Part shown: one piece after another, positions 54,358 through 64,000 of the stretch | How positions within the stretch are numbered: the stretch's first letter is position 1 | How the letters are laid out: the number at the start of each line of letters is the position of its first letter | Translations under genes and position numbers: made by a program | Origin: Bremia lactucae | Lineage: Eukaryota > Oomycota > Peronosporomycetes > Peronosporales > Peronosporaceae | Direction of reading: 5' to 3' | Assembly: GCF_004359215.1 (NCBI RefSeq) | Contig: NW_027152016.1 | Span: forward strand, 299,446 to 363,445 | Length of the DNA: 64,000 nucleotides | The notes under the pieces: generated by a model | Databases searched by the model: none | Seen by the model: only the letters and a program-made list of their open reading frames with translations | What the model was told of the DNA's origin: nothing

Positions 54358-54536
54358 AAGTTGAGTCGTCAACATTTGCCGCCATGAACTTTCACCTCGT
54401 GGCGAACTCAATGGCCTCATAAGCCAAAGAGAGTTACAGTCGGTACGAACATGTCGCCTGCTGTAAGATCCCTTCGGTAGACGATAGGTCTCCGTCCCGT
54501 CTCACCTGAAGGCTAAGCTAAGGCGCTTTAGCTGCA

Positions 54537-55247
54537 GCGATGGTGTCTTATGGCATCGTGTGGTCCATTAAGAATCTATGCTCCTCATGAACGAATCTCA
54601 CGTTAAAGATATCTCATCAGCTCCATGGTGCACCATCGATTGGGCATCTGGGCTGAAAATACATTCTTACGAGTATCAGAAGAATTTTGGCGGCCACACC
54701 CATACCGATATTTGGCCAACTATATTTGTCCCTGCGAACTGTGTAAGCGCATAAAGCCTGCACCGTCCACCAGTGCACCATTGCAGGTGCTGCCGATTCA
54801 AACGGATTGTTGGAAGTCGGTCTGTCTGGACTTCATGATAAACCTGCCGCCTGACCACAAGGGTCGGACGCGGCTCGTCGTCTTTGTTGACCGACTGACT
54901 AAATTGGTCCTTCGATCTCAGACAAGGAGACAACTCTCTTATCCTGCATCATGTGTACCGTCTTCACGGGTGCCCGAGTCCATAATATCGGACGGGGATC
55001 CACATTATACGTCAGCTTTTTGGTGCCATGTGTTTGAGCTGCTGGGTACATGTCTACAACCGATTACCCTTAGACTAATGGCCAAACGGAACGTAAAATC
55101 GTGTTGTGGCGGATGTATTGCGCACTGTTGCGGCTCCCAAAGAATGGAGCAAGCAATTGCCTGTGAAGTTTGGTATACGAAACGTTTCAGTGTCCATGCC
55201 GGGACACCTTTTATATAAACGTAGTGCGCCATACTCACCGGCCAGTC
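54537..55247 (+). pseudogene. pol: E7 integrase (copy 2)
   Basis: Same as 44880-45590. The frame 54625-55218 encodes an identical protein. Confidence 0.85.
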
Positions 55248-55276
55248 TCGTTTGTGCGTAGCCCAAGTCTTAGTGG

Positions 55277-55987
55277 GGCACGACCGGGATCGGAAAACAC
55301 GACCAAGTGCTTTTCCCTGACCCTTCCATGAACTTTTGATGCAATACTAATTATGTGCATCTAGACCAGCGCGCTCTAGGAGCAATGCACTAGTTCCATC
55401 GGAATAAGACATTCGGATGGATGTGGCATCGGTGGTATGCCACCAGTCAGACAGCCGTGTTCGATACGGCTAAATTGTGACACCGAATGGGTACGTTCAC
55501 GTGCCGTCGGTGGAAATTTTAGATCCAGCTCATCTGCGCCAGGACTATTGTGTATGACAGTCTGCACGACAGGTGTTGTGGTTCCACCCAACTGAGAAGT
55601 AGCTGCTCGTTCAAAGGCAGGGTTTTAATGAATGGTCGCTACGCTAGCTAACGCAGACGACGAGACAGTTGCTTAGATTGACGTTAGGCAAGTTGGCTTT
55701 CAAAACGTTCGGCGTCTCCATGTTAGGAGCAGTGAATGAAGTTTGCATAGGCAATAAAGCGCCATCACCCTTCCCCATTAGCTCGCTGTGCTCATCACCA
55801 CTTTGAGATGACGGCAGCAGAGTCGACTCATTGTAGTCAACAATGAGCGACGGATCTACACACTCACTGCGCAAGTGAGATGGATCGTTCAGCTCAGTTA
55901 GCTGAGCGACATCAGAATCTGTCGGTGTTGTAGCTATGGCACTAGGCGCCGGCGGCTTTTATCGCTGCGCTTGCGCTTAGTGCGTGG
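55277..55987 (-). pseudogene. E7 aORF (copy 2)
   Basis: Same as 45620-46330. The frames 55874-55644 and 55591-55376 are identical to copy 1. Confidence 0.6.
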
Positions 55988-56207
55988 TTGTATGGGTGTC
56001 TCTGCAGACGACCCATCAGCTTTACCCCTTAGGTGGCATATTAAGCGCCGTATAATGTCACCTGGGTAGGTGCACACACTGGTCGCTAAATAAGTGGTTA
56101 AATGGTCTTAATTGGCGCGACGAAAGCGGCTCACCGTCCCACTTTTTTCCTGTTGGCGATCTTACAAAATGTAAAATTCATTATTTCAACGGAGTAATAA
56201 CAGGCTG

Positions 56208-56456
56208 TATATGGCGCCTGCATGCGCACCGCACAATTGTGTCTTATGATATTTGACGGGGTTAATTTAAAGTCAAATCAACCAATCAATACAGCTAATG
56301 TCAATATTACTAAATTTAGTAATATTGGAAAAATTAAGTCACTATTTATAAACATGATAGTTTTGTACCTCTTTATTTAAATCCTCTCATACGACATAAT
56401 ATTTAATGTTAATCTTTCAAGGAAATAATCTTTATGAAGCGAGACACTCCGTTACA
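56208..56456 (-). repeat. Partial LTR type D, 3' LTR of E4
   Basis: Same as 46551-46799. Followed by the reversed PPT 'tttcctcccttaacc' (56457-56472), so it is the 3' LTR of minus-strand E4. Confidence 0.75.
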
Positions 56457-56615
56457 CCTTTCCTCCCTTAACCAACAGTCACAATTGTCAATGCTGTGGA
56501 GTGACATAGAAAACCTATTGTGTCTTTCACTGTAAATTATTTTTGCATTATTGATCTCTTATTTAAAACTCCAATCTTAGGCATTATTGATTTGTTCAAA
56601 TCAATTCGTTTGCGA

Positions 56616-58560
56616 ATGGTATCAACATCCGTGCGCGTTGCTTCTGAGGCAGCAAAGCTGGCAGCTGCACGGCTCAATGCAGCTGTTCGCGATGCAAATG
56701 TTTCAGTAGATGCTAATGAGTCTACTGCGAAAAAAAATTCACTTCCAACTCCAAATAGAGGTGACTGGTATGTAAAAAGGCACAGGCACCTGCGTACGAA
56801 GAGGTACGAGTGACGGCTGACGACACTGTTTTCTAGGATAGAGTAAAAAGGCTGGTATAATTTCGTGTGCCTGAGTGGCAGGAGGCTAACGGGGCACGAG
56901 AACCCTTTAGGCACGCAAGTAAGCAAGGTTGGTAAACACAATATTAGAATCCGTTTACCACAATACTTACGCTTCAACATGGTACAAGTCACCTTCTACC
57001 CCCATTGCAGGCGGTACCTGCTACTACCATTGAAGGTGACTGGGCCTAATCGGCTTAATCGCCCGACTCGGTGGCAAGTGTCAAGGCCTCCGGATCAACC
57101 AAAGCCACGGCCATTAAGTTTACAGGGTTTAACGTGACAACCAAAGACGTGAAGAAGAAGTTGTTGGAAACTTCGTCATACCTTTCGGGTGCGAAGTCAT
57201 CTGGTGATGACTCCATGGACGTCGATAACTCTGGTGATGTCGGTATGCATCACTAGGAGCGAAGTGATCGTAAAGGATATTTCGTAAGCTTGCTGCTGGT
57301 GGTGCTAGTATGCATAACCAGGGACGGGACGCAACTCGTAAGAGATGAGCGTTCTCCAGTGAGGATCATTAAAAGAGTATGCTTCCTTAGGGGCATGACC
57401 TGCATTCTTTAAACAGCATGGGCATGAGCCTACACACTAGATGCAGGGTAACCCTGCGTCTCTTGATAAATGGTGCAGGTTGTCGCATGCACCGACTACA
57501 TCCATTTTTTTGAACCGGTCGCGAAAAGCATCAAGTTTGTCAGGCCAGGCCTCGCGGTCTATGCTTTGCACGTGCTGCACAAGCTTGAAACGAAGGAGTG
57601 ACATTTTTTGCTCGCTTCTACGTGTACTACTGATGCCGGAAAAAAGCATCGATGAAAAATTTCAATTCATCCAGGCTTGTGAAGCCTGGATGAATTGATC
57701 GTTGGTCATGCCAAACAAACGAGATTGGTTGCCCTTTGAGGGCAACCAAGGCTTCTTTCCGGGAGCAAACCGCCCCGTATCGCGGTCCCTGTCCAATTGG
57801 CTCACGTTAACGTTAATAATAACATTACTCTGGGGGTGGATCTGAACCTCCAACCCTTTTTACGAGCGCGGGAAGGGCTCGTTCTCCGAAGGACCTTCTG
57901 TTGAAGAGAATGGGTCTCGTCGTACTGCAAGACGAGACCCGGTACGTCTATGATCAGTTGGGAACGAGGTTCCCAACTATTGTGCGAGTGTGGATATCCT
58001 TGCCAGCGAACGAGGTGACTCGTTCAGTCCTTCCACCTCACGGTGATTCGAGATGCGTTCGACTAGAAAACGCTTTTCACCACTTAAATCCTTATATGGT
58101 TGTGAGGGAGGAGGGAGAATCGGTTTCACTTTGTTCGCCGAACCCGCGTCAATATCATGACTTAAATTACACCTTCCATCATATAAGGGAGGAGATTGAT
58201 CACAAACGATCCCGTCGGCTCGAATTAGCGGTATGACCAAATGAAAAATTGTGCGCAAGTTGCGACTGATCAACTGGCGAACGAACGGACGTATCAGTTC
58301 CTTCAAAACGAGCTGGTGACAGCTCGTCAAAAGATCTCATTCTTGGAGGATGTAACGAGTGGATTGTCGGGTTCAAAAGAACCAGACTCGGTCCCGAGAC
58401 TATCAATTTTTGACTCGGGATCATCAAGCTTTGGCAGATTCCTTAAACCGTTCCGGGTAATTCAAAGCTGGAAGAAGCCTAGTAGTGATGGTACGGGCGG
58501 AGACGCCCGACAGAAAATGTTGGATGCGTACGCATCCTACAACTCAGCTCGATCGTTTAC
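56616..58560 (+). pseudogene. E4 aORF with an inverted middle segment
   Basis: A plausible start ATG is at 56616 (MVSTSVRVASEAAKLAAARL), then 'RDANVSVDA' and 'PTPNRGDW'. The middle homologous to E3 27620-27975 is on the minus strand here (57860-57437: 'GKKPWLPSKGNQSR', 'FSGISSTRRSEQKM', 'LVQHVQSIDREAWPDKLDAF', 'DNLHHLSRDAGLP'), so that block is inverted relative to E2/E3. The plus-strand end has 'REEIDHKRSRRLELAV', 'QLANERTYQFLQNELVTARQ' (coiled coil) and 'WKKPSSDGTGGDARQKML'. Confidence 0.5.
57870..58100 (-). pseudogene. pol: E4 chromodomain
   Basis: 'GEKRFLVERISNHREVEG' in one frame, then 'HLVRWQGYPHSHNSWEPRSQ' in the next, then 'LIIDVPGLVLQYDETHSLQQ'. This is the clearest chromodomain in the window, with the RW-GYPxxxNSWE pattern intact and one frameshift between halves. 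Confidence 0.75.
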
Positions 58561-59790
58561 GCACTGCATTGGCGATGTAGTACATAAAACAGGCCGATAT
58601 ACATGGCTAATAACTTATTACTACCCACATCTGTCTTTTACATGGTAGGTTCACCTTCGTAAATAGGACTAAATCATTAACATTAAATGAAAAAATATCT
58701 GCTTTTCCTTTTGTCAGAGTTTTAAATGAAAAAATATCTGCTTTTCCTTTTGTCAGAGTTTTTGTTTCTGTCGATCCTCTGCATCATCGAAGGAATCCTG
58801 TACGAAACGGACCACTACTTCGCTAGTAAGCAGGAATTTTTCCTGGTGATTCGGTTTTTTATTTGTCTTCAGCGCGACAGGTGTGAACTGCGGAGATGTC
58901 GTTTCCTAATTAGTAAGTGCATTTATTGTTGTGCGATACTGAGTCATTCAGCATCATTATCAAAGTCTGCAATAGCATTATCGTTCAATGTTGATTAAAT
59001 TTTTAATGGTATCCTTCGCATTGACCTTAGGATCAATGCGTGACGAACAGGAGCAAGATTGTTTTTTGCTCGAGCGAGCCCTCCCTTAAACATGAGTTAC
59101 TCTTAAACTTGGTGGGTATGCGCTAATGGCGTAAGCCGTTCACAAAATACGGTTTTTGCTTCGTAGAAGCATGCACTGAATTATTGATGGCAAATTCTAC
59201 CATCGGCAAGAACTCGCTTTAACTCGCAAAAGAGTAGACGAATCCACGAATTATCTCTTTGAGGATGCGATTTGCACGTTCTGTCTGACCATCTGCTTCA
59301 AGATGGTCAGAAGCTGACATCTTCAACTGTGTCCTAAGTGATTTAGACACAGAATGCTAAACCTTCGCTGTAAATCTGGGGTTTCGATCTGAGACCAGCT
59401 CACGGGGCAACCCATGGAGTCAGAATATCGTGTCAACAAAGACACCAGCACAGCTTTTAGCTATGATCGACTTCGGGACTGCAGCAAGATGATTCGTTTG
59501 TCTGAAACGTTCAACAAATACAAGAACCAATATCCTTGGTATTAACGTCTGGAAATCTGAAGACGAAGTGCGCAGATATGGTTCTTCCCTCTACCTGGAA
59601 AACCATTTTTTAATTTGCCAACACTCTGCCGGAACAGGCAGAGGTTGTAACGGAGCACGGGTGAAGCACTTAGACTCACCCGTTTACAAACTTTGCAAGC
59701 ACGTATGTACTTGCGGACGAACTTGTACTGGCGTGGCCAGTAGATGTCGCGACTTATCGTGAGATAGGTATTTTCACGTCCACGGTGGCC
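58530..59790 (-). pseudogene. pol: E4 integrase
   Basis: The zinc-site area near 59760-59640 ('VRKYIRACKVCKRVSLSAS'-like, degraded), the first Asp region near 59580, second-Asp text near 59380 ('LVSDRNPRF'-like), a GQTERANRI-type Glu block near 59290, 'FVNGLRH' near 59140, and C-terminal domain remains at 58680-58530. All in different frames; assigned mainly by similarity to E1-E3. Confidence 0.65.
58683..58760. repeat. 39-bp tandem duplication
   Basis: 'ttaaatgaaaaaatatctgc' starts at 58683 and again at 58722. The two 39-bp units appear identical. Confidence 0.9.
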
Positions 59791-59879
59791 ACTTATAAAC
59801 CATTGCGTGTTATTAATCGATCTGTTCGATCTGCTCAGGATCGATACAACTTCGACAATCCTTTCAAGGATTGTCGGAA

Positions 59880-60460
59880 TAGATTTCTTAGGTAATCCAT
59901 CATCCCTTTAAGAGCCTTATCTTCTTGATATGCTCTTATAACGTTGTCGAGAACGGTTGACGACGAAACACTTATTGTTGCAACAGTGGCTTATGCTCAC
60001 TATTGATTTGCGCAGCAGGTGAGAAACGGCATCAGCGACGACATTACGTCGTTTTGGTTTAAAATTCACTGAGAAGTTATACTCCGCAACGAAAAACAAC
60101 CATTTCGCCATTCTTTGCGAGACGTGTGGACTGTTTACGGCCGTGCGTAAGGATGCATGGTCTGTATGTAAAATGAACGGTCTACCTCCCACGAGATAGA
60201 CCGTAAACTAAATAAACGAATTCCTTGTCATGCACTGAATAGTTACGTTCAGTTGGTTAAAGCTGACGCGATTGACGATAATTGCGTACGGTCGATCTCC
60301 TACTTGATAGACCCTAAACTAAGCCAGCGCATATCTGATGACGGCGAGTTCCTTGTCATGCACTGAATAGTCTGTGTCATATTGCATTTACGAAAAGCCG
60401 ATTGCAAAATCGCTGGCGTCACAGACCACAGGAAATGGTCACAATCGCCAGGATTGGCGA
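59880..60460 (-). pseudogene. pol: E4 RNase H
   Basis: 'PFILHTDHASLRTAVNSPHV' and 'MAKWLFFVAEYNFSVNFKPK' with 'VVADAVSHLLRK' (60192-59917). The first-Asp block lies near 60400. Bases 60210-60370 include a partial duplication of the 'gttccttgtcatgcactgaa' stretch (60218 and 60348). Confidence 0.75.
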
Positions 60461-60489
60461 TTGCATCAAGCTTTGCTTGAAACCCTCAA

Positions 60490-61320
60490 ATGAACGCTAA
60501 CAATCAGCGTTCCATGACCGCTTTACAATATTCTTCAACAAAGAATAAAGATGTACTGTCATTTCGGCATAATTGCGGGAGTAATTGTGCAGATATTTGC
60601 AAAGCCAACAAACTTTCGAAATCCCTTTACATCGACTGGCGTGGGCCAGTCGGTGATCGCCTTGTTCTCTCCGGATCAGGGCGTACACCGTGTTTACACA
60701 CGATGCATCCGAGAAGTTGTATTTCGCTTGCAGCGAATATACACTTTTTGAGATCTGCACACAACTTGTGCTTACGCATAAGTGTAAGAGCCTTTCGGGA
60801 GTGGGTACGGCGTACTTCAATGTCCGACTTTCCGATCATGGCTACGCTATTAACAAAACGTCATTAAATAAATAGGTTTGAAATCCCGCACCGATCCTAG
60901 CAGATTAATTACGCATCTGTTCGATGTCGCAGGGCATTATTTAGTCCCTGTGGCATGACTAGCCACTCCCTTAGCAATCCGCTTGGGGTGCTTACCGCTG
61001 AAAATGGGAATCCTGTACACGCATAAGGCGATGATAAAATCCATTCATCAGATCCATTGACGAAAAGATAGTATTATTTGACATACCATCAACGATTACG
61101 TCTTTTCGTGGTATCGGCGTTAGAGCCGGTACCGTTGCAGCATTCAATTTATTGAACATATGCACAATCCGCCACCCTATTGTTGCTTTATGCACACAGA
61201 AAGTCAGAGAGCTATGTGACGAGGTTGAAACTCTCACATGAGCTGCTGCCAAGCGATTAGCAAAGAATTTGTTGATCGCAAATACTTGTTCACGAAGCAA
61301 TGGCCACAAAGTGTTTCGAA
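60490..61320 (-). pseudogene. pol: E4 reverse transcriptase
   Basis: 'VHKATIGWRIVHMFNKLNAA' and 'STIFSSMDLMNGFYHRLMR'-type text (61309-60992; read as NTIFSSMDLMNG). The active-site region near 60870 is damaged; 'FDD' is not readable in frame. 'KALTLMRKHKLCADLKKCIF' then 'AASEIQLLGCIVC' (60839-60690) is the thumb. Confidence 0.75.
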
Positions 61321-61871
61321 CCTGGTTTAGGTCGATTTCATGTCAAGTGCCTTTATCCCCCTAGACAACTCACAAGATAGAATTTAGGAAAGACATCCTT
61401 AATTTCGATCAAATCCTTAAATATAGGATTTGTCTTTCAATGACTCCCAGGATTGGGACGGAAATGTTCAATCCGAGTCTTCTCATCGAGGACACTCTCG
61501 TCCATCCATGAGCTGCTGAGTACCCGTTCGCTTTCAGGGAATACTATTACCGACCGGTCACGTACTTGGCATCTGTGACAAGTATCTAGATCTGCTTGAC
61601 TTTGCCACTACGCAGTTCACGTAAGAACCGCTTCGGTTCCAGCGTTGGCAATTAAGATATCTACGAAGTTAAATTCGAAGCGGTGTCAGGTCAAATCTAT
61701 AAGTGCCTACACTTGATCCGTTGCTTACTAAGGCATTCAATGTCTCACTTTCCTCTTTGAAACTTAATATAAAGGTACCTGGAGACCTTTGATCATAGGG
61801 TTCTGAGGACTTATTCCTGCAGATTTCTGGGGACTTGTTCTTTCAAGTTTCATTTGGAGAATATCGTTCCC
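60816..61871. repeat. 1056-bp direct repeat, left of the N gap
   Basis: Identical to 62181-63236 (offset 1365) except for one base I noticed (aaaatccattc versus aagatccattc near 61036/62401). The repeats end exactly at the N run on one side and start exactly after it on the other. Confidence 0.9.
61330..61871 (-). pseudogene. pol: E4 protease-RT linker up to the gap
   Basis: Homologous to 5413-5760 of E1 at nucleotide level; no long frame. Confidence 0.4.
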
Positions 61872-62180
61872 NNNNNNNNNNNNNNNNNNNNNNNNNNNNN
61901 NNNNNNNNNNNNNNNNNNNNNNNNNNNNNNNNNNNNNNNNNNNNNNNNNNNNNNNNNNNNNNNNNNNNNNNNNNNNNNNNNNNNNNNNNNNNNNNNNNNN
62001 NNNNNNNNNNNNNNNNNNNNNNNNNNNNNNNNNNNNNNNNNNNNNNNNNNNNNNNNNNNNNNNNNNNNNNNNNNNNNNNNNNNNNNNNNNNNNNNNNNNN
62101 NNNNNNNNNNNNNNNNNNNNNNNNNNNNNNNNNNNNNNNNNNNNNNNNNNNNNNNNNNNNNNNNNNNNNNNNNNNNNNNN
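61872..62180. other. 309-base run of N (scaffold gap)
   Basis: Unresolved bases. Both flanks are the same 1056-bp sequence. Confidence 1.
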
Positions 62181-63236
62181 TTCAATGTCCGACTTTCCGA
62201 TCATGGCTACGCTATTAACAAAACGTCATTAAATAAATAGGTTTGAAATCCCGCACCGATCCTAGCAGATTAATTACGCATCTGTTCGATGTCGCAGGGC
62301 ATTATTTAGTCCCTGTGGCATGACTAGCCACTCCCTTAGCAATCCGCTTGGGGTGCTTACCGCTGAAAATGGGAATCCTGTACACGCATAAGGCGATGAT
62401 AAGATCCATTCATCAGATCCATTGACGAAAAGATAGTATTATTTGACATACCATCAACGATTACGTCTTTTCGTGGTATCGGCGTTAGAGCCGGTACCGT
62501 TGCAGCATTCAATTTATTGAACATATGCACAATCCGCCACCCTATTGTTGCTTTATGCACACAGAAAGTCAGAGAGCTATGTGACGAGGTTGAAACTCTC
62601 ACATGAGCTGCTGCCAAGCGATTAGCAAAGAATTTGTTGATCGCAAATACTTGTTCACGAAGCAATGGCCACAAAGTGTTTCGAACCTGGTTTAGGTCGA
62701 TTTCATGTCAAGTGCCTTTATCCCCCTAGACAACTCACAAGATAGAATTTAGGAAAGACATCCTTAATTTCGATCAAATCCTTAAATATAGGATTTGTCT
62801 TTCAATGACTCCCAGGATTGGGACGGAAATGTTCAATCCGAGTCTTCTCATCGAGGACACTCTCGTCCATCCATGAGCTGCTGAGTACCCGTTCGCTTTC
62901 AGGGAATACTATTACCGACCGGTCACGTACTTGGCATCTGTGACAAGTATCTAGATCTGCTTGACTTTGCCACTACGCAGTTCACGTAAGAACCGCTTCG
63001 GTTCCAGCGTTGGCAATTAAGATATCTACGAAGTTAAATTCGAAGCGGTGTCAGGTCAAATCTATAAGTGCCTACACTTGATCCGTTGCTTACTAAGGCA
63101 TTCAATGTCTCACTTTCCTCTTTGAAACTTAATATAAAGGTACCTGGAGACCTTTGATCATAGGGTTCTGAGGACTTATTCCTGCAGATTTCTGGGGACT
63201 TGTTCTTTCAAGTTTCATTTGGAGAATATCGTTCCC
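62181..63236. repeat. 1056-bp direct repeat, right of the N gap
   Basis: Second copy of 60816-61871. It contains the RT N-terminal half and linker of E4 again. Confidence 0.9.
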
Positions 63237-63762
63237 GATTACCTCTAGCTGTGGTGAGCAACTTTGGGCAGACTCATTGTGAAACGCAACGATTTATCTT
63301 TAAAACAGTCGATTACTCACCTTGTCGCCATCTTCAGGTCACCTATAACTCCGTAAGCGACGTATGCGCAACCACAGCGAGATCCTCTATGATCGACGCT
63401 GTAGTCGTACTGTCTCTTATAAACATGCGTTTTAAGCTCTCTTAATTTTGCTTTTGTAGCAAACATCCTTGTTTCGTACCACTCAACTTATTCAATTGGT
63501 CGAGCATCGACGCTGCCTGTGTTTGTGCACAGCCGTCGGGATCTAATTTCACAGTGTGGTGAACATTCACACTGAGGTCTTGAGCAGTCCTGCAAATGAC
63601 CCACCCACAAGTGAGGCCATCGCACTCACTCGCAGGACATCCACACGCTTGTGGATGCTCCAAGTTGTTCATCCGTTTGACATTTGGTAAATAAGAGACA
63701 GGCATCGTCATGGTTTGATTCTGCCAGCTTATGAAATGCTCTTTTTTTAAGCCATATTAATT
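63237..63762 (-). pseudogene. pol: E4 linker, degraded
   Basis: Short frames only. 'ACGCPASECDGLTCGW' (63660-63600) resembles linker text opposite E1 6050-6130. Confidence 0.35.
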
Positions 63763-64000
63763 CTAGGATGACGTCAAATTTGTCACCAAATCCAGTACGA
63801 TGAAATCACCATCGTACTTTTTACCCTTTAACCTGTATTGAATACCAACTACACGCTTCATTACTGTTACAGATGCGCCTGTTGCTAGGCGCACTGTCAT
63901 CCTCGTTATATATATATAGCGCTTAATAATTTTGAGCCTGCGATCTTGTAGCGATTGGTGCCGAATAAAATTATCCGACGTGGTTGCCACTTCTATTTTC
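63763..64000 (-). pseudogene. pol: E4 aspartic protease, partial at window edge
   Basis: 'SDNFIRHQSLQDRRLKIIKR' and 'TRMTVRLATGASVTVMKRVV' with 'KYDGDFIVLDLVTNLTSS' match E1/E2 protease. The active-site DCGAS is altered at the edge (ATTS visible). The rest lies outside the window. Confidence 0.75.

Larger units (their letters stand above)
48982..56624. repeat. 7.6-kb direct repeat, copy 2
   Basis: Same content as 39324-46967. It continues on the left into the matching E8 integrase and on the right into E4, so it is the copy with intact junctions. Copy 1 is broken at both ends. Confidence 0.9.
56208..64000 (-). mobile_element. E4: Ty3/Gypsy with aORF, chromodomain to protease; runs off the window
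   Basis: In plus coordinates: partial 3' LTR, PPT, aORF (plus), chromodomain, integrase, RNase H, RT, linker, gap and duplicated segment, then protease at the edge. It is the third minus-strand copy with the same order as E2 and E3. Gag and the 5' LTR lie beyond 64000. Confidence 0.8.

Noticed and set aside
56537..56992. 151-codon minus-strand frame at the start of E4
   Set aside because: Opposite the aORF start; it shows no motif, and the conserved frame among E3 and E4 is the plus one.
61764..62240. Long frames across the N run
   Set aside because: Translations of N; no evidence.

Overview
This window looks like repeat-rich heterochromatin of an oomycete (downy mildew or Phytophthora relative). 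That is an inference. It rests on chromodomain-bearing Ty3/Gypsy polyproteins of the kind common in those genomes, a fragment resembling the folate-biopterin transporter (FBT/BT1) family that is expanded in oomycetes, and the lack of any bacterial gene organisation. I see no intact host gene, tRNA, rRNA or CRISPR array. Nearly all of the 64 kb is LTR retrotransposon sequence. All copies are broken by frameshifts, stops and internal deletions, and several have lost catalytic residues.

Layout. 1-1521 is a large inverted repeat of two Gypsy 3' halves. 1159-2968 is the 3' end of a plus-strand element: an antisense ORF, a polypurine tract and a partial LTR (type B). 2969-8256 is a minus-strand Gypsy (E1: integrase, RNase H, RT, linker, protease, gag, PBS, 5' LTR). 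8772-9474 is a transporter pseudogene. 9519-14058 is a minus-strand Gypsy lacking integrase, bounded by a GTGTT target-site duplication (TSD). 14484-15486 is a possible inverted-repeat DNA element. 16259-23973 is a minus-strand Gypsy with both LTRs (E2), nested in a type B element. 24100-25461 is a deleted Ty1/copia with paired LTRs. 25675-26129 is a solo LTR with a perfect TSD. 26429-30507 is a minus-strand Gypsy (E3) cut by a plus-strand Gypsy (E5, 30508-34931). 34940-37000 is a minus-strand Gypsy remnant (E6), followed by a copia 3' end (37030-37771) and more LTRs. 39324-46967 is repeated almost unchanged at 48982-56624. This block carries the tail of one plus-strand Gypsy (E8) and most of another (E7), which share an LTR. 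56208-64000 is a minus-strand Gypsy (E4) containing a 309-base N gap flanked by the same 1056-bp sequence on both sides.

Working together. Each Gypsy has gag followed by protease, RT, RNase H, integrase and, where preserved, a chromodomain. Primer sites begin TGGTAGCA, as expected for initiator-tRNA-Met priming. The most interesting pattern is that every copy that keeps its 3' end carries a second long ORF on the opposite strand. It lies between integrase/chromodomain and the 3' LTR and partly overlaps the Pol C-terminus antisense. It has a coiled-coil and Arg/Ser-rich tail and is conserved between diverged copies. I treat it as a candidate accessory antisense gene (called aORF here), with stated caveats.

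Assembly cautions. The single N at 46968, the near-identical 7.6-kb repeats and the duplicated flanks of the N gap are all consistent with scaffolding of overlapping or allelic contigs.
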